Source of the DNA: Nitrosomonas sp.
GTDB taxonomy: Bacteria; Pseudomonadota; Gammaproteobacteria; Burkholderiales; Nitrosomonadaceae
NCBI RefSeq assembly: GCF_019752095.1
Contig: NZ_JAIEMO010000047.1
Coordinates: 1 to 33,375 of the forward strand
Length of the DNA stretch: 33,375 bases
Direction of reading: 5' to 3'
Below, piece after piece: positions 8,401-17,241 of the stretch; the first letter of the stretch is position 1; each line of letters opens with the position of its first letter. The notes under the pieces are model-generated. The model saw nothing but the letters and a program-made list of their open reading frames with translations, was not told the DNA's origin and ran no database searches. Both the position numbers and the translations under genes were made by a program.

Positions 8401-8496
8401 AATTGTTTATCTATTATTTGAATGCAATGTGTTTAATTGTGTCATATTGCTATCCGTCAGTCACTTTTATAAACTTTTGTTTTCGATTTAAATACT

Positions 8497-9753
8497 ATGC
8501 AAACATTCACATTGATTTTTCTGATTGCGCTATTACTCACCACGCTAACTCAGGTTTGGCTATCAGCTAGGCATATCCGTCACGTGCGTATTCATCAGGA
8601 TAAGGTGCCGGAAGAATTTGCTAGCCAGATCAGCTTGACTGATCATCAAAAGGCGGCGGATTACACCTGCGTTAAAACGCGCGCAGGATATCCAAGCATA
8701 CTCTTGCATGCAGGATTGCTGCTCGCATTTACACTGGGCGGTGGTTTAAATGTTTTGAGTGAATTCTGGGCAGGCTGGCTAAATGATCCTTTAGCGCATG
8801 GTATGGTATTAATCATCAGCACTTTCTTTATTATGAGCGTCGCTGAAATTCCATTAAGTTATTACCGTACTTTTGTAATTGAAGAACAGTTCGGTTTCAA
8901 TAAAATGACTCCGATGATGTTTTTCGCCGACTTGATCAAACAATCTGCACTCGGCTTATTGCTGGGTGCGCCTTTGTTATTTTGCGTGCTGTGGCTGATG
9001 GAAAAAATGGGAGAAAGCTGGTGGTTGTATGCCTGGTTTGCCTGGATCGCGTTCAATTTATTTGTGTTGGCGATTTTCCCTACTTGGATCGCGCCGTTAT
9101 TTAATAAGTTTACCCCGCTGGAAGACGCTACGCTCAAGACGCGCATTGAGCAACTGATGAATAAATGCGGCTTTAAAGCCAGCGGACTGTTTGTGATGGA
9201 TGGGTCGCGCCGCAGCAATCATGGCAATGCTTACTTTACCGGATTTGGCAAAACCAAGCGTATCGTGTTTTTTGATACCCTGTTAGCACGCCTGAGTCCT
9301 GCGGAAATTGAAGCGGTACTGGCGCATGAGCTGGGGCATTTCAAGCATCGCCATGTGATCAAGCGCATGGTGATTTCATTTGCGATGAGCTTGGCATTTT
9401 TCTGGATTCTGGGTTATTTGATGGGACAAAGCTGGTTTTACGAAGGATTGGGAGTAGAGGTTGCTTCCGTACCGTCAGCTGCGATGGCATTGCTGCTGTT
9501 TTTTCTGGTGATGCCGGTATTTACTTTTCTGCTGCATCCAATCTCGAGTATTTATTCACGCAAACATGAATTTGAGGCTGATGCCTATGCAGCACAGAAT
9601 TCGTCTGCGGATGATTTAATTCAAGCGCTGGTGAAGCTGTACCAGGATAATGCTGCGACGCTTACGCCGGATCCACTGCATTCGGCTTTTTATGATTCAC
9701 ATCCACCGGCATCAATCCGAGTGGCGCATTTACAAAGTCAGGAGCCAGCATGA
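8497..9753 (+). CDS. M48-family membrane metalloprotease (Ste24/CAAX protease-like)
   Basis: 418-residue integral membrane zinc protease of the Ste24p (M48A) type. Seen: N-terminal membrane helix (about 3-22), several further helices (about 66-85, 103-120, 150-167, 176-196), the zinc motif HELGH (277-281) in VLAHELGHFKHRH, more helices at about 292-310 and 328-347, and the third-ligand region HEFEADAYA (357-365). Bacterial members probably act in membrane protein quality control, since CAAX prenylation is absent; the substrate is unknown. First gene of a tight operon: its stop overlaps the phhB start by 4 bases (ATGA at 9750-9753). Confidence 0.92.
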   Translation: MQTFTLIFLIALLLTTLTQVWLSARHIRHVRIHQDKVPEEFASQISLTDHQKAADYTCVKTRAGYPSILLHAGLLLAFTLGGGLNVLSEFWAGWLNDPLAHGMVLIISTFFIMSVAEIPLSYYRTFVIEEQFGFNKMTPMMFFADLIKQSALGLLLGAPLLFCVLWLMEKMGESWWLYAWFAWIAFNLFVLAIFPTWIAPLFNKFTPLEDATLKTRIEQLMNKCGFKASGLFVMDGSRRSNHGNAYFTGFGKTKRIVFFDTLLARLSPAEIEAVLAHELGHFKHRHVIKRMVISFAMSLAFFWILGYLMGQSWFYEGLGVEVASVPSAAMALLLFFLVMPVFTFLLHPISSIYSRKHEFEADAYAAQNSSADDLIQALVKLYQDNAATLTPDPLHSAFYDSHPPASIRVAHLQSQEPA

Positions 9754-10091
9754 ACGATACCGTATGTGATTTAACGTCTAAACAATGCAAGCCGTGCGAG
9801 GGCGGCGTGCCGCCGTTGTCTGACATTGCAGTTGCCGATTACTTGAAGCAGATTGATGATTGGCGATTGCAGGACAAACAAATCAGCAAAACCTATGATT
9901 TCAAGAATTATTATCAAACAATGGCGTTCGTAAATGCAGTGGCATGGGTTTCACATCGTGAGGATCATCATCCTGACATGCTGGTTGGATATAATAAATG
10001 CGTGGTCACGTACACGACGCATGCTATTGGCGGTTTGTCCGAGAATGATTTCATTTGTGCGGCGAAAATCGACAAGTTGTTCTCAATTTGA
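9750..10091 (+). CDS. phhB: Pterin-4a-carbinolamine dehydratase
   Basis: 113-residue protein that dehydrates 4a-hydroxytetrahydropterin, recycling the cofactor of aromatic amino acid hydroxylases. Seen: the family core WVSHREDHHPDM (about 67-78) with the paired histidines of the active site, then VTYTTHAIGGLSENDFICAAKID. The N-terminus carries three cysteines (positions 6, 13 and 16; CKPC at 13-16). No aromatic amino acid hydroxylase is in the window, so its partner is elsewhere or it serves another pterin role. It overlaps the genes on both sides by 4 bases (upstream ATGA; downstream TTGA if rsgA starts at 10088). Confidence 0.93.
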   Translation: MNDTVCDLTSKQCKPCEGGVPPLSDIAVADYLKQIDDWRLQDKQISKTYDFKNYYQTMAFVNAVAWVSHREDHHPDMLVGYNKCVVTYTTHAIGGLSENDFICAAKIDKLFSI

Positions 10092-10984
10092 GCATTCGCC
10101 CTAGTAAAGCTAAGCAGCAAAATAAGTATTTAACGGGACAAGTAATTGCCGCATTCGGTAGACGCTATTCGATTGAAACAGTAAGCGGAGAAATTATTTC
10201 CTGCGTCATGCGTGGCAAAAAAGGCGGTACTGCTTGCGGTGACCAGGTTGAATACCAGCTGACTACTGCAGGGCAAGGCGTTATCGAAGCAGTTATTCCG
10301 CGCACTTCATTGTTATACCGCAGTGATGCATTCAAGGAAAAAATCATTGCTGCCAACGTGACGCAAATTATCATTGTTGTCGCGGCGATTCCCAGCTTTA
10401 GCGAGGAATTGATTAATCGCTGTTTGGTCGCGGCGGAAAGCGAGAAAATCGAGGTATTGATTGTGCTGAATAAAGCTGACTTGGTTGAGTCAGCCCAAAT
10501 TGCGATGGAAACACTATCGCTTTACCGAGACTTAGGCTATCGCGTATTGCCATTAAGTGCTTTGCAGGATGTCTCAGCGCTACAACCCTATTTGTCGGGC
10601 CATCTCAGTGTGCTGGCCGGTCAATCGGGTATGGGCAAATCCACCTTGCTCAATACCTTGATTCCGCAGGCCCGGCGTGCCACTGCTGAAATATCATTGG
10701 CACTTGATTCCGGTTGCCATACGACCACACATTCGCGACTTTATTTCCTTGATGCTGATAGCGCTATCATCGATTCCCCCGGATTCCAGGAATTTGGTCT
10801 GAACCATATCGCAGAAGAAAACTTGGCTTGGGGATTCATCGAGTTTCATCCTTACTTTGGACAATGCAAATTCAGTAACTGTCGTCATATTACTGAGCCC
10901 GGTTGTGCAGTGATACAAGCTACACAACAAGGAAAAATTAATTCCAGGCGGCTGAGCTTTTATCATAGATTGCTACGTAGGTAG
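10088..10984 (+). CDS. rsgA: Ribosome small-subunit GTPase RsgA (circularly permuted)
   Basis: GTPase that tests late 30S subunit maturation and releases assembly factors. Seen: an OB fold starting TGQVIAAFGRRYSIE, then G motifs in permuted order G4 NKAD (128-131), G1 GQSGMGKS (178-185), G3 DSPG (229-232), and a C-terminal zinc finger with C260, C265, H267 and C273. Start choice: the frame has an ATG at 10055 inside phhB, but TTG 10088 overlaps the phhB stop as TTGA, gives 298 residues and the expected basic N-terminus MSIRPSKAKQQ. I favour TTG by translational coupling but am not certain. Confidence 0.92.
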   Translation: MSIRPSKAKQQNKYLTGQVIAAFGRRYSIETVSGEIISCVMRGKKGGTACGDQVEYQLTTAGQGVIEAVIPRTSLLYRSDAFKEKIIAANVTQIIIVVAAIPSFSEELINRCLVAAESEKIEVLIVLNKADLVESAQIAMETLSLYRDLGYRVLPLSALQDVSALQPYLSGHLSVLAGQSGMGKSTLLNTLIPQARRATAEISLALDSGCHTTTHSRLYFLDADSAIIDSPGFQEFGLNHIAEENLAWGFIEFHPYFGQCKFSNCRHITEPGCAVIQATQQGKINSRRLSFYHRLLRR

Positions 10985-11022
10985 GATTGCTTGCGGGTTT
11001 TGGCAAAGCATGATTTAACTGC

Positions 11023-11046
11023 TTTGGTGCAAGTGTCATCACCAAA
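11023..11046. terminator. Weak hairpin between convergent genes
   Basis: A 7-bp inverted repeat (TTTGGTG at 11023-11029 and CACCAAA at 11040-11046) lies in the 129-bp gap between rsgA and the OmpA-like gene. No clear T tract follows, so a terminator role is only a suggestion. Confidence 0.25.
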
Positions 11047-11113
11047 ATACTACGACACTGCATTTTGTTATCTTATGCAGGTCGCGGTATTTCGACGATT
11101 TTTATTTATGTCA

Positions 11114-11893
11114 TTAAGGCGTTGGGTTTGAGATGATAACTTCGACGCGACGATTCTGCTGACGGCCGGCTGCGGTATCGTTACCGCTGATTGGAAAGTT
11201 CTCGCCTTTGCCATATGCCACGATGCGTCCAGGAGCTATACCCCGCCTTACTAAGTAGGACATTACAGAGTTGGCCCGCCTTTGTGACAAGCCAAAATTG
11301 TAATCTTCACTGCCGACATTGTCGGTGTGACCTTCTATAATCACGGTGCGGTCCTGATGCTCGTTAAGAAAAGTTGCGAGCTGGGCAAGATGGGAAATTG
11401 CGCCACCTTTAAGCGTATCCTTCCCTGTATCAAACAGTATATCGCCCAGTGTTATGACCAAGCCACGGTCTGTTTTCTTGGCATTCAGTTCATCAAGCTG
11501 ACGTTGCAGATCATCAACCTCGCGTGTGCGCGAGTCAAGACGCGCGCTGGCACGCTGCTCAGTCAGCATTTTGCGCTGATCTTCTGACAGGCGGGCTTGT
11601 GCCCGGTACATGGCGGTATCGACCTTGCGGTCAGCCATATAGACCAGATGTCTCCCAAGCTCCATATCTTCGGGAAGTTGTGGTTTTTCGGCAGCGCGCA
11701 CAGCAAGCTCGGCTTCCTGAATTGCAAGCTGTGCACGGCTAGCCAGTTCCGAATCAGATTGCAGTTGTATTAACTTGTCTCTAACCGCGTCCGCACCTAC
11801 CGGTTTTTCCGGAACTGCCGAGCAAGCTACAAAAATAACAGGGGTTAGAGCGACAGCGATCAGCTTTTTGAATTTATGGATTGAAGTGCTCAT
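11114..11893 (-). CDS. OmpA-family peptidoglycan-associated lipoprotein
   Basis: 259-residue predicted outer-membrane lipoprotein. Seen: lipoprotein signal with lipobox FVAC (Cys24), an Ala/Glu-rich helical segment of the DUF4398 type (about 35-135), then a C-terminal OmpA domain (about 145-256) containing ITLGDILFDTGKDTLK, IEGHTDNVGSEDYNFGLSQR and AAGRQQNRRVEVII. This domain binds meso-diaminopimelate in peptidoglycan, so the protein probably tethers the outer membrane to the wall. Its ATG overlaps the stop of the upstream lipoprotein gene by 4 bases (11890-11893), so the two form an operon. Confidence 0.9.
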   Translation of the reverse strand: MSTSIHKFKKLIAVALTPVIFVACSAVPEKPVGADAVRDKLIQLQSDSELASRAQLAIQEAELAVRAAEKPQLPEDMELGRHLVYMADRKVDTAMYRAQARLSEDQRKMLTEQRASARLDSRTREVDDLQRQLDELNAKKTDRGLVITLGDILFDTGKDTLKGGAISHLAQLATFLNEHQDRTVIIEGHTDNVGSEDYNFGLSQRRANSVMSYLVRRGIAPGRIVAYGKGENFPISGNDTAAGRQQNRRVEVIISNPTP

Positions 11894-12297
11894 TGACGAA
11901 CTCCTCTGTTGCGTTGCATTTCTTGTTCGATGATATCGATATTTTTTTGCATTTCATCGTTGATTGCCTTGGCTTTGGCTGCTTCAGCCTTGGCTGAAGC
12001 CAACTCGGCATTGGCCCGTGATTGCTCAGCGAGTTGTTGGGCTAAGATCATTTTCTCTTGCCGAACTGCATCCCGGGCTGCGGTGAGTTTTGTGCGCGCC
12101 TCGCGTAGCTCGGCCGATGCGTGATCCGCAATACGTGCTCGATCGGCATTGGTGATTGCCATTTCTGCGGCTGCCAGCTCTTGAGCTGGAGGTGCGGGAG
12201 GTGCCGCACAGGCAATCAATGAAAATAGTACCGCAATTGCGGTAGTAAGCCGCAGCAGTACCCCATCTGTTCTCACTATCGTAGATCGTTGAATCAT
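11890..12297 (-). CDS. DUF4398-like coiled-coil lipoprotein
   Basis: 135-residue predicted lipoprotein. Seen: a signal peptide with lipobox LIAC (Cys30), a Pro/Ala segment, then a long Ala/Glu/Lys-rich helix (about 38-130) that looks like a coiled coil, with the DUF4398 style pattern AEMAITNADRARIADHASAE. It resembles the middle helical segment of the downstream OmpA-like protein, suggesting the pair interact in the envelope or arose from the same module. No enzymatic motif is visible. First gene of the two-gene operon and divergent from the large glycan fusion gene across 208 bp. Confidence 0.8.
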   Translation of the reverse strand: MIQRSTIVRTDGVLLRLTTAIAVLFSLIACAAPPAPPAQELAAAEMAITNADRARIADHASAELREARTKLTAARDAVRQEKMILAQQLAEQSRANAELASAKAEAAKAKAINDEMQKNIDIIEQEMQRNRGVRQ

Positions 12298-12505
12298 ATC
12301 AATTCTCCTGGTTCAAATTATCGAGTCGTACTAATTGATTTTGCGATGATAAGGTATCATATTCTATAAAATTCTGTAGGAATATTCTTCAGGACTAAAT
12401 AATTGAAAGCTTCATGCACAACCTTCCCCACGTTATCCGAATAAACAACTAAAATGCTTCCTTGTTAAGGGACAGCATTGGAGTCTATTAGTAAGATTAT
12501 CTTAA

Positions 12506-15500
12506 TTGCGCGGAAAAATATTGGAAAATTCACTTATCCCCCATCAGGCTGTCACACAAATTCCCGGTAATTGTATATTGGTATTTGCGCCTCAACCCGA
12601 TGATGAAGTATTCGGTTGTGGCGGGGCCATTATGCATCACGTTGAGAAAGGCATCCCTGTTCACGTCATCGTGGTATCTGACGGTGCGCATGATGTAAGC
12701 GAGGAGAAAGCAGCTGAATACATCCTGCAACGTCAGAATGAAAGCATCGCTGCTGCTCATATCCTTGGTTATGGCACGCCCATTTTCTGGCAATACCAGG
12801 ATCGACAAGTCCGTTATGGCGAGAGGCTGATACGAGAAATTCAAACAGCGATTCAAGAAATTGGCGCTGACCTTGTTTATGCGCCATCAATTTTCGAGAT
12901 GCAACCGGATCATCGCGTGCTGGGTATGGCTGTCGTAGAGGCAATCAGGCGAATCGGCAAAGCGGTATCCGTCGCGTTATATGAAGTGAGCACCCCGCTG
13001 CATCCAAATCAATTACTTGATATCAGCGATTGGGCGGCACGCAAAACAGCGGCAATGGAATGCTTCGTTTCGCAAAATGCAATCCAACGTTACGATCTGC
13101 ATATTGCTGCGCTCAATCGATATCGTACCTATATTTTGCCTGTCAGCGTAACGGCAGCGGAAGCTTTCATTCTGATCTCGGCTGAAGAGCTGTCCAATGA
13201 CCCGCTCAAATTGTATCAATCGGAGCATGTTCGCCAAAGAACCTTAGGATTGGCTGTAGATAGCAGTGACGTTCCACTGGTCAGTGTCATCATTCGCAGT
13301 GTGGATCGCGCTACATTATCGGACGCATTGGATTCTGTCGCTTTGCAGACTTACTCAAATATTGAAGTCATTATCGTCAATGCCAAAGGTGCAGGTCATC
13401 AAGTAGTCAGTGAATGGTGCGGGCGTTTTCCGATCCATATCATTGGTGATAATGAACTGCTCAACCGGAGCCGCGCGGCGAATATCGGTTTGAATTCAGC
13501 CAAAGGAAGCTACTTAATATTCCTCGATGATGATGATTTATATTATCCGGAACACATATCCAGTTTGTTCGCTGCTTTACAAAATCACCCGGATGCCCGA
13601 TGTGCTTATACCGGTGTACGTGTTGAATACTATGCGAATGGGCAGCTTGAAGCCACTACTGAATTTAATGAACCATTTGATCAGCGCCGGCTTTGGGGGA
13701 GGAATTTTATTCCGATTCACGCGGTGTTGTTTGAACAATCTTTAATAACGAAAGATCATTGCAGCTTTGATGAAAATCTGGAAGTTTTTGAAGATTGGGA
13801 TTTCTGGATTCAGCTTACACAACACAGTGAAATATTACATGTCGATAAAATTACGGCTACTTACCGGAATCATGGCTATTCCGGGATGGGATTTAAGCAT
13901 AGTGAAGACTTTGTGGCGGCATCGAGAAGCAAAGTTTACGATAAATGGAAAATGCTTTTAACGGGCGAGCAACTGGAAGGCCTGATTCAATACAGAGAGG
14001 AGTTAATAACCAGTCTCCACACTCGTTTAGCGGATAGTGAACATCTGGTTGCCTCTCTGCAGAATCACCTGCAGCAGGTTATGCTTGCAAGCAATCAACG
14101 TGAACAATTACTACATAAAGCCATCAATGACCAGCATAAAGCCATCAGTGACCAACATAAAGCCATCAATGACCTGTTTCGTTCAACTTCATGGAAAATT
14201 ACAGCTCCCTTGCGATTTATAGTGCGTATTTTTCGTGGACAGTACCGCGAAGCATGGGATGGCTTGCGTCGTAGAATGCTACCTTTGTTAAAAGTCATCT
14301 ATTCGTGGTTACCGGCTCGCTGGCGTAGCGCAGCATTAAATATAGCTTACCGGCTTGCAGGTCCTCTCTTTGCTGGAATGAGGCATTATGAGGTATGGCG
14401 GACAAGTAAAGATGGTCGTGCCAGTCTATTATCCAGGAATCTCGATGATTCTTTAACAGGAATGATGGATCTTTCCGCTATTGCCCCTTTGACCACGCCG
14501 CCATCAGGGCGCATTGCAATCCACGCGCATATTTTCTATGCAGATCTGGCAGCAGAATTTGCAAAATATCTGAGTCAGATGCCGTTTTCTTATGATTTGT
14601 TTGTTTCAACAACCGAAGAGACAGCAATTCAAATATGTGAACGGGCTTTCTCCCACTTGCCTCAATTGGTGCAGCTGACCGTCACCGTTGCACCCAATCG
14701 TGGGCGCGATATTGCGCCCATGTTCTGTACTTTTGGCGAAGTATTGCAGCATTATGATTATATTGCTCATATCCATAGCAAAAAATCGCTGTATAACAAT
14801 GGTGCTACCGATGGATGGCGAGAATATTTGTTAACAAACCTGTTGGGCAGCAAATTACAAATACAGAGAATTTTTACGCTATTGGCTGAAGAAAAATCAA
14901 TCGGCTTTGTTTATCCCCAGAACTTCTCAAAGCTACCTTACGTGGCACATACATGGCTCTCCAATCGGGAAAATGGGCGCTTCTGGTGCCATAAATTGGG
15001 TATCACAGAAATGCCGCAGGGTTATTTTGATTTTCCTGCTGGATCAATGTTCTGGGCACGGACAAAGGCGCTGCAACCATTGTTTGATGCACATATCAAA
15101 ATCGAAGACTTTCCTGAAGAAGCCGGGCAAAAAGATGCAACGCTTGCGCATTGTATAGAGCGTTTATTGGTTTTGGTAACAGGGCAATCTGGATTTAAGG
15201 CGGCCATCCTTCGGGACGATAACTCCAACAGTTGGTCGCGTTGGCGTTTTGAGCAGTATCTGCTCCGCAAGCAAGAAAGTGTACATGCAATGTTGGCTGA
15301 TGCGACATTACGCGTAGTTATTGTAGATATCTTTGATACGTTATTGACGCGGCCACTGCTGACCCCTGAAATCTGTAAAAATATCGTTGCCCATCGTGCT
15401 GGAGGTGATGCAGGCAAACTTTATCTTGCACTACGTGCCATAGCAGAAACTGAAGCGCGCCAAAAAGCGGATCGTGATATTGGATTGGATGCTATTTTCG

Positions 15501-17110
15501 ACGAGTTTTCAATTCTGTCGGGGCTCTCATTCGAGGCTGTGAAACGATTGCGCAACCTTGAAGAAACCATTGAAATGGAGATTGTAACCCCACGACCAGA
15601 AGTCATTGACTTACTGCAATTTGCTATTACCTTGGGTAAGCGTGTCATATTGGCCGACGATACGTGCCTTCCCAAATCGCTTGTTGAAGGGATGTTGCAG
15701 CGCCATAATATTAATGGTTGGCATGCGCTTTATTTATCTTCCGATAATGGGCTGAGAAAAAACAGTGGTGAGCTTTATCGTCAACTCTTGATACAAGAGA
15801 ATGTTTCTCCAAGCGAGGTTATCGTTATCGGCGACAATGAGCACTCTGATGTTCAAATACCTGGTGATATGGAAATGAAGGCATTGCATGTGATGCGGCC
15901 TACAGAATTAGCTCGAGCAATGCCGCGATTAGAATCTATCATGGAACGCTCATTATATTGCGATGACCTCAACAAGCAGCTTACGCTTGGAACCATTGCG
16001 CAAGGAAATTTTAATTCTCTGTTTTTCCCGCACTTTAATCCTGCTGATCTCGTTCCTTCGACGCCTTGGGCCATTGGATATACTGTTGTCGGACCTTTGA
16101 TTCTATCTTTTGTACAGTGGTTAGCAGCAAAAGCTGCGGCGGATGGAATTCAGCATTTGTATTTTCTTGCTCGCGAAGGCCAAATACTAAAAACAGTTTA
16201 TGATCGGTGGGTATCCAATGATGCCCATGCAATCGTTTCCGATTACCTTGTGCTTTCTCGCCGCGCTGTCACTGTGCCGATGATTTCAAGCTTTGATGAT
16301 ATTCTTCAAATAGCGAGGACGCAGTACTATTCGAATCATCTGTCTGAATTTATACAAGTACGATATGGATTGGTGTTATCCCACGAAGAACTCGATAATT
16401 TTGCCCGACTTGGACTCTGGTCAAGGAATAAGCTGGTTTCCGTTGAGAATGAAAACATTGATCACTTGGTGCCTGTATTGCAAGCTCTGGAACAACGTAT
16501 TCTAAACAATGCGCAGGCTGAGCGCCCTGGATTATTGGCTTATCTGAATAATCTAGGCTTAAATGCGGTCCAGAAGTCCGCTGTTGTAGACATTGGTTAT
16601 GCAGCAACAATACAAGGCTACTTGAATCGATTAATGGATCCGACTATCCACGGGTATTATTTAATGACGGTAGAGCGTGCGCAGAAGGTATCCTTACAAT
16701 ATGGAGCGATCACGCAAGGATGCTTTGCTCATTACATTGATCCAAAAATTTATCTACCGCCGATATTCAGCAATAGCTTTTCGCTGGAGAAATTCTTAAG
16801 TTCTGATGATGCACAAATTGTTTGCTACCGGCAGACAGATTCAGGTGATCTTATTCCTGAGTTTCGCCAGCTTGCTGACGAAGAGCGTCAATCTATGTTG
16901 ACACGTGCAGAAATCAGGCGGGGAATGATGGATTTTATTAATCAATCAATCACAATACGAGATAAGTTAGTCAGTGATTTCGAGGTACCTTCGGATGTTG
17001 CGACCGAATTGTTTGACGAATTTTTCAAGCGTACCTCCCAATCAGAAAAAGATATTCTTGTCAGATTGACGCTGGACGACCATTACTGTGGGCGTGGACT
17101 TGTAAGTTAA
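12506..17110 (+). CDS. Four-module glycan protein: PIG-L + GT2 + RgpF-like + HAD/COG5610
   Basis: 1534-residue cytoplasmic fusion. Modules: (1) PIG-L/LmbE deacetylase fold, about 20-225, with APQPDDE (28-34) and PDHR (134-137); the usual first zinc histidine is Gln30. (2) GT2 glycosyltransferase, about 257-480, with VSVIIRS, the acidic FLDDDD (339-344) and FEDWDFW (428-434). (3) Helical linker, about 490-560, with three copies of a 7-residue repeat (HKAINDQ). (4) RgpF-like domain, about 668-900, with PNRGRDIAPMF, HIHSKKS and DFPAGSMFW. (5) HAD domain from about 936 with DIFDT (941-945) and IGDNEHSD. (6) A conserved C-terminal domain with YFLAREGQ, LVLSRRA and DDHYCGRG. Likely builds and modifies a surface glycan. 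The start is uncertain: TTG 12506 directly follows an in-frame stop, while TTG 12521 has GCGGA upstream. Confidence 0.88.
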   Translation: MRGKILENSLIPHQAVTQIPGNCILVFAPQPDDEVFGCGGAIMHHVEKGIPVHVIVVSDGAHDVSEEKAAEYILQRQNESIAAAHILGYGTPIFWQYQDRQVRYGERLIREIQTAIQEIGADLVYAPSIFEMQPDHRVLGMAVVEAIRRIGKAVSVALYEVSTPLHPNQLLDISDWAARKTAAMECFVSQNAIQRYDLHIAALNRYRTYILPVSVTAAEAFILISAEELSNDPLKLYQSEHVRQRTLGLAVDSSDVPLVSVIIRSVDRATLSDALDSVALQTYSNIEVIIVNAKGAGHQVVSEWCGRFPIHIIGDNELLNRSRAANIGLNSAKGSYLIFLDDDDLYYPEHISSLFAALQNHPDARCAYTGVRVEYYANGQLEATTEFNEPFDQRRLWGRNFIPIHAVLFEQSLITKDHCSFDENLEVFEDWDFWIQLTQHSEILHVDKITATYRNHGYSGMGFKHSEDFVAASRSKVYDKWKMLLTGEQLEGLIQYREELITSLHTRLADSEHLVASLQNHLQQVMLASNQREQLLHKAINDQHKAISDQHKAINDLFRSTSWKITAPLRFIVRIFRGQYREAWDGLRRRMLPLLKVIYSWLPARWRSAALNIAYRLAGPLFAGMRHYEVWRTSKDGRASLLSRNLDDSLTGMMDLSAIAPLTTPPSGRIAIHAHIFYADLAAEFAKYLSQMPFSYDLFVSTTEETAIQICERAFSHLPQLVQLTVTVAPNRGRDIAPMFCTFGEVLQHYDYIAHIHSKKSLYNNGATDGWREYLLTNLLGSKLQIQRIFTLLAEEKSIGFVYPQNFSKLPYVAHTWLSNRENGRFWCHKLGITEMPQGYFDFPAGSMFWARTKALQPLFDAHIKIEDFPEEAGQKDATLAHCIERLLVLVTGQSGFKAAILRDDNSNSWSRWRFEQYLLRKQESVHAMLADATLRVVIVDIFDTLLTRPLLTPEICKNIVAHRAGGDAGKLYLALRAIAETEARQKADRDIGLDAIFDEFSILSGLSFEAVKRLRNLEETIEMEIVTPRPEVIDLLQFAITLGKRVILADDTCLPKSLVEGMLQRHNINGWHALYLSSDNGLRKNSGELYRQLLIQENVSPSEVIVIGDNEHSDVQIPGDMEMKALHVMRPTELARAMPRLESIMERSLYCDDLNKQLTLGTIAQGNFNSLFFPHFNPADLVPSTPWAIGYTVVGPLILSFVQWLAAKAAADGIQHLYFLAREGQILKTVYDRWVSNDAHAIVSDYLVLSRRAVTVPMISSFDDILQIARTQYYSNHLSEFIQVRYGLVLSHEELDNFARLGLWSRNKLVSVENENIDHLVPVLQALEQRILNNAQAERPGLLAYLNNLGLNAVQKSAVVDIGYAATIQGYLNRLMDPTIHGYYLMTVERAQKVSLQYGAITQGCFAHYIDPKIYLPPIFSNSFSLEKFLSSDDAQIVCYRQTDSGDLIPEFRQLADEERQSMLTRAEIRRGMMDFINQSITIRDKLVSDFEVPSDVATELFDEFFKRTSQSEKDILVRLTLDDHYCGRGLVS
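14114..14176 (+). repeat. Three tandem 21-bp repeats inside the fusion gene
   Basis: Units at 14114-14134, 14135-14155 and 14156-14176 share CATAAAGCCATCA(A/G)TGACC and encode HKAINDQ, HKAISDQ and HKAINDL. They lie in the coiled-coil linker between the GT2 and RgpF-like modules. The period is seven residues, as in a heptad repeat, so copy number could change linker length in frame. Confidence 0.9.
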
Positions 17111-17241
17111 TGATGTCTTCTGTTTTTAAATTCAGCGCGAACGCTTTTTTGAATTCAATTCGTAACGTGCTATTACGACCCAAAATCAAACACCCGCGAT
17201 GGATAGAACAAAAAAGAGATGCGGGCGCTAAATTGAATGGA

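Noticed and set aside
8440..8475. Promoter TTGCTA-N15-TATAAA upstream of the M48 gene
   Set aside because: The spacing is shorter than usual and the region is AT-rich, so the match is too weak to list.
14114..14176. CRISPR array
   Set aside because: Direct tandem repeats without spacers, inside a coding region.
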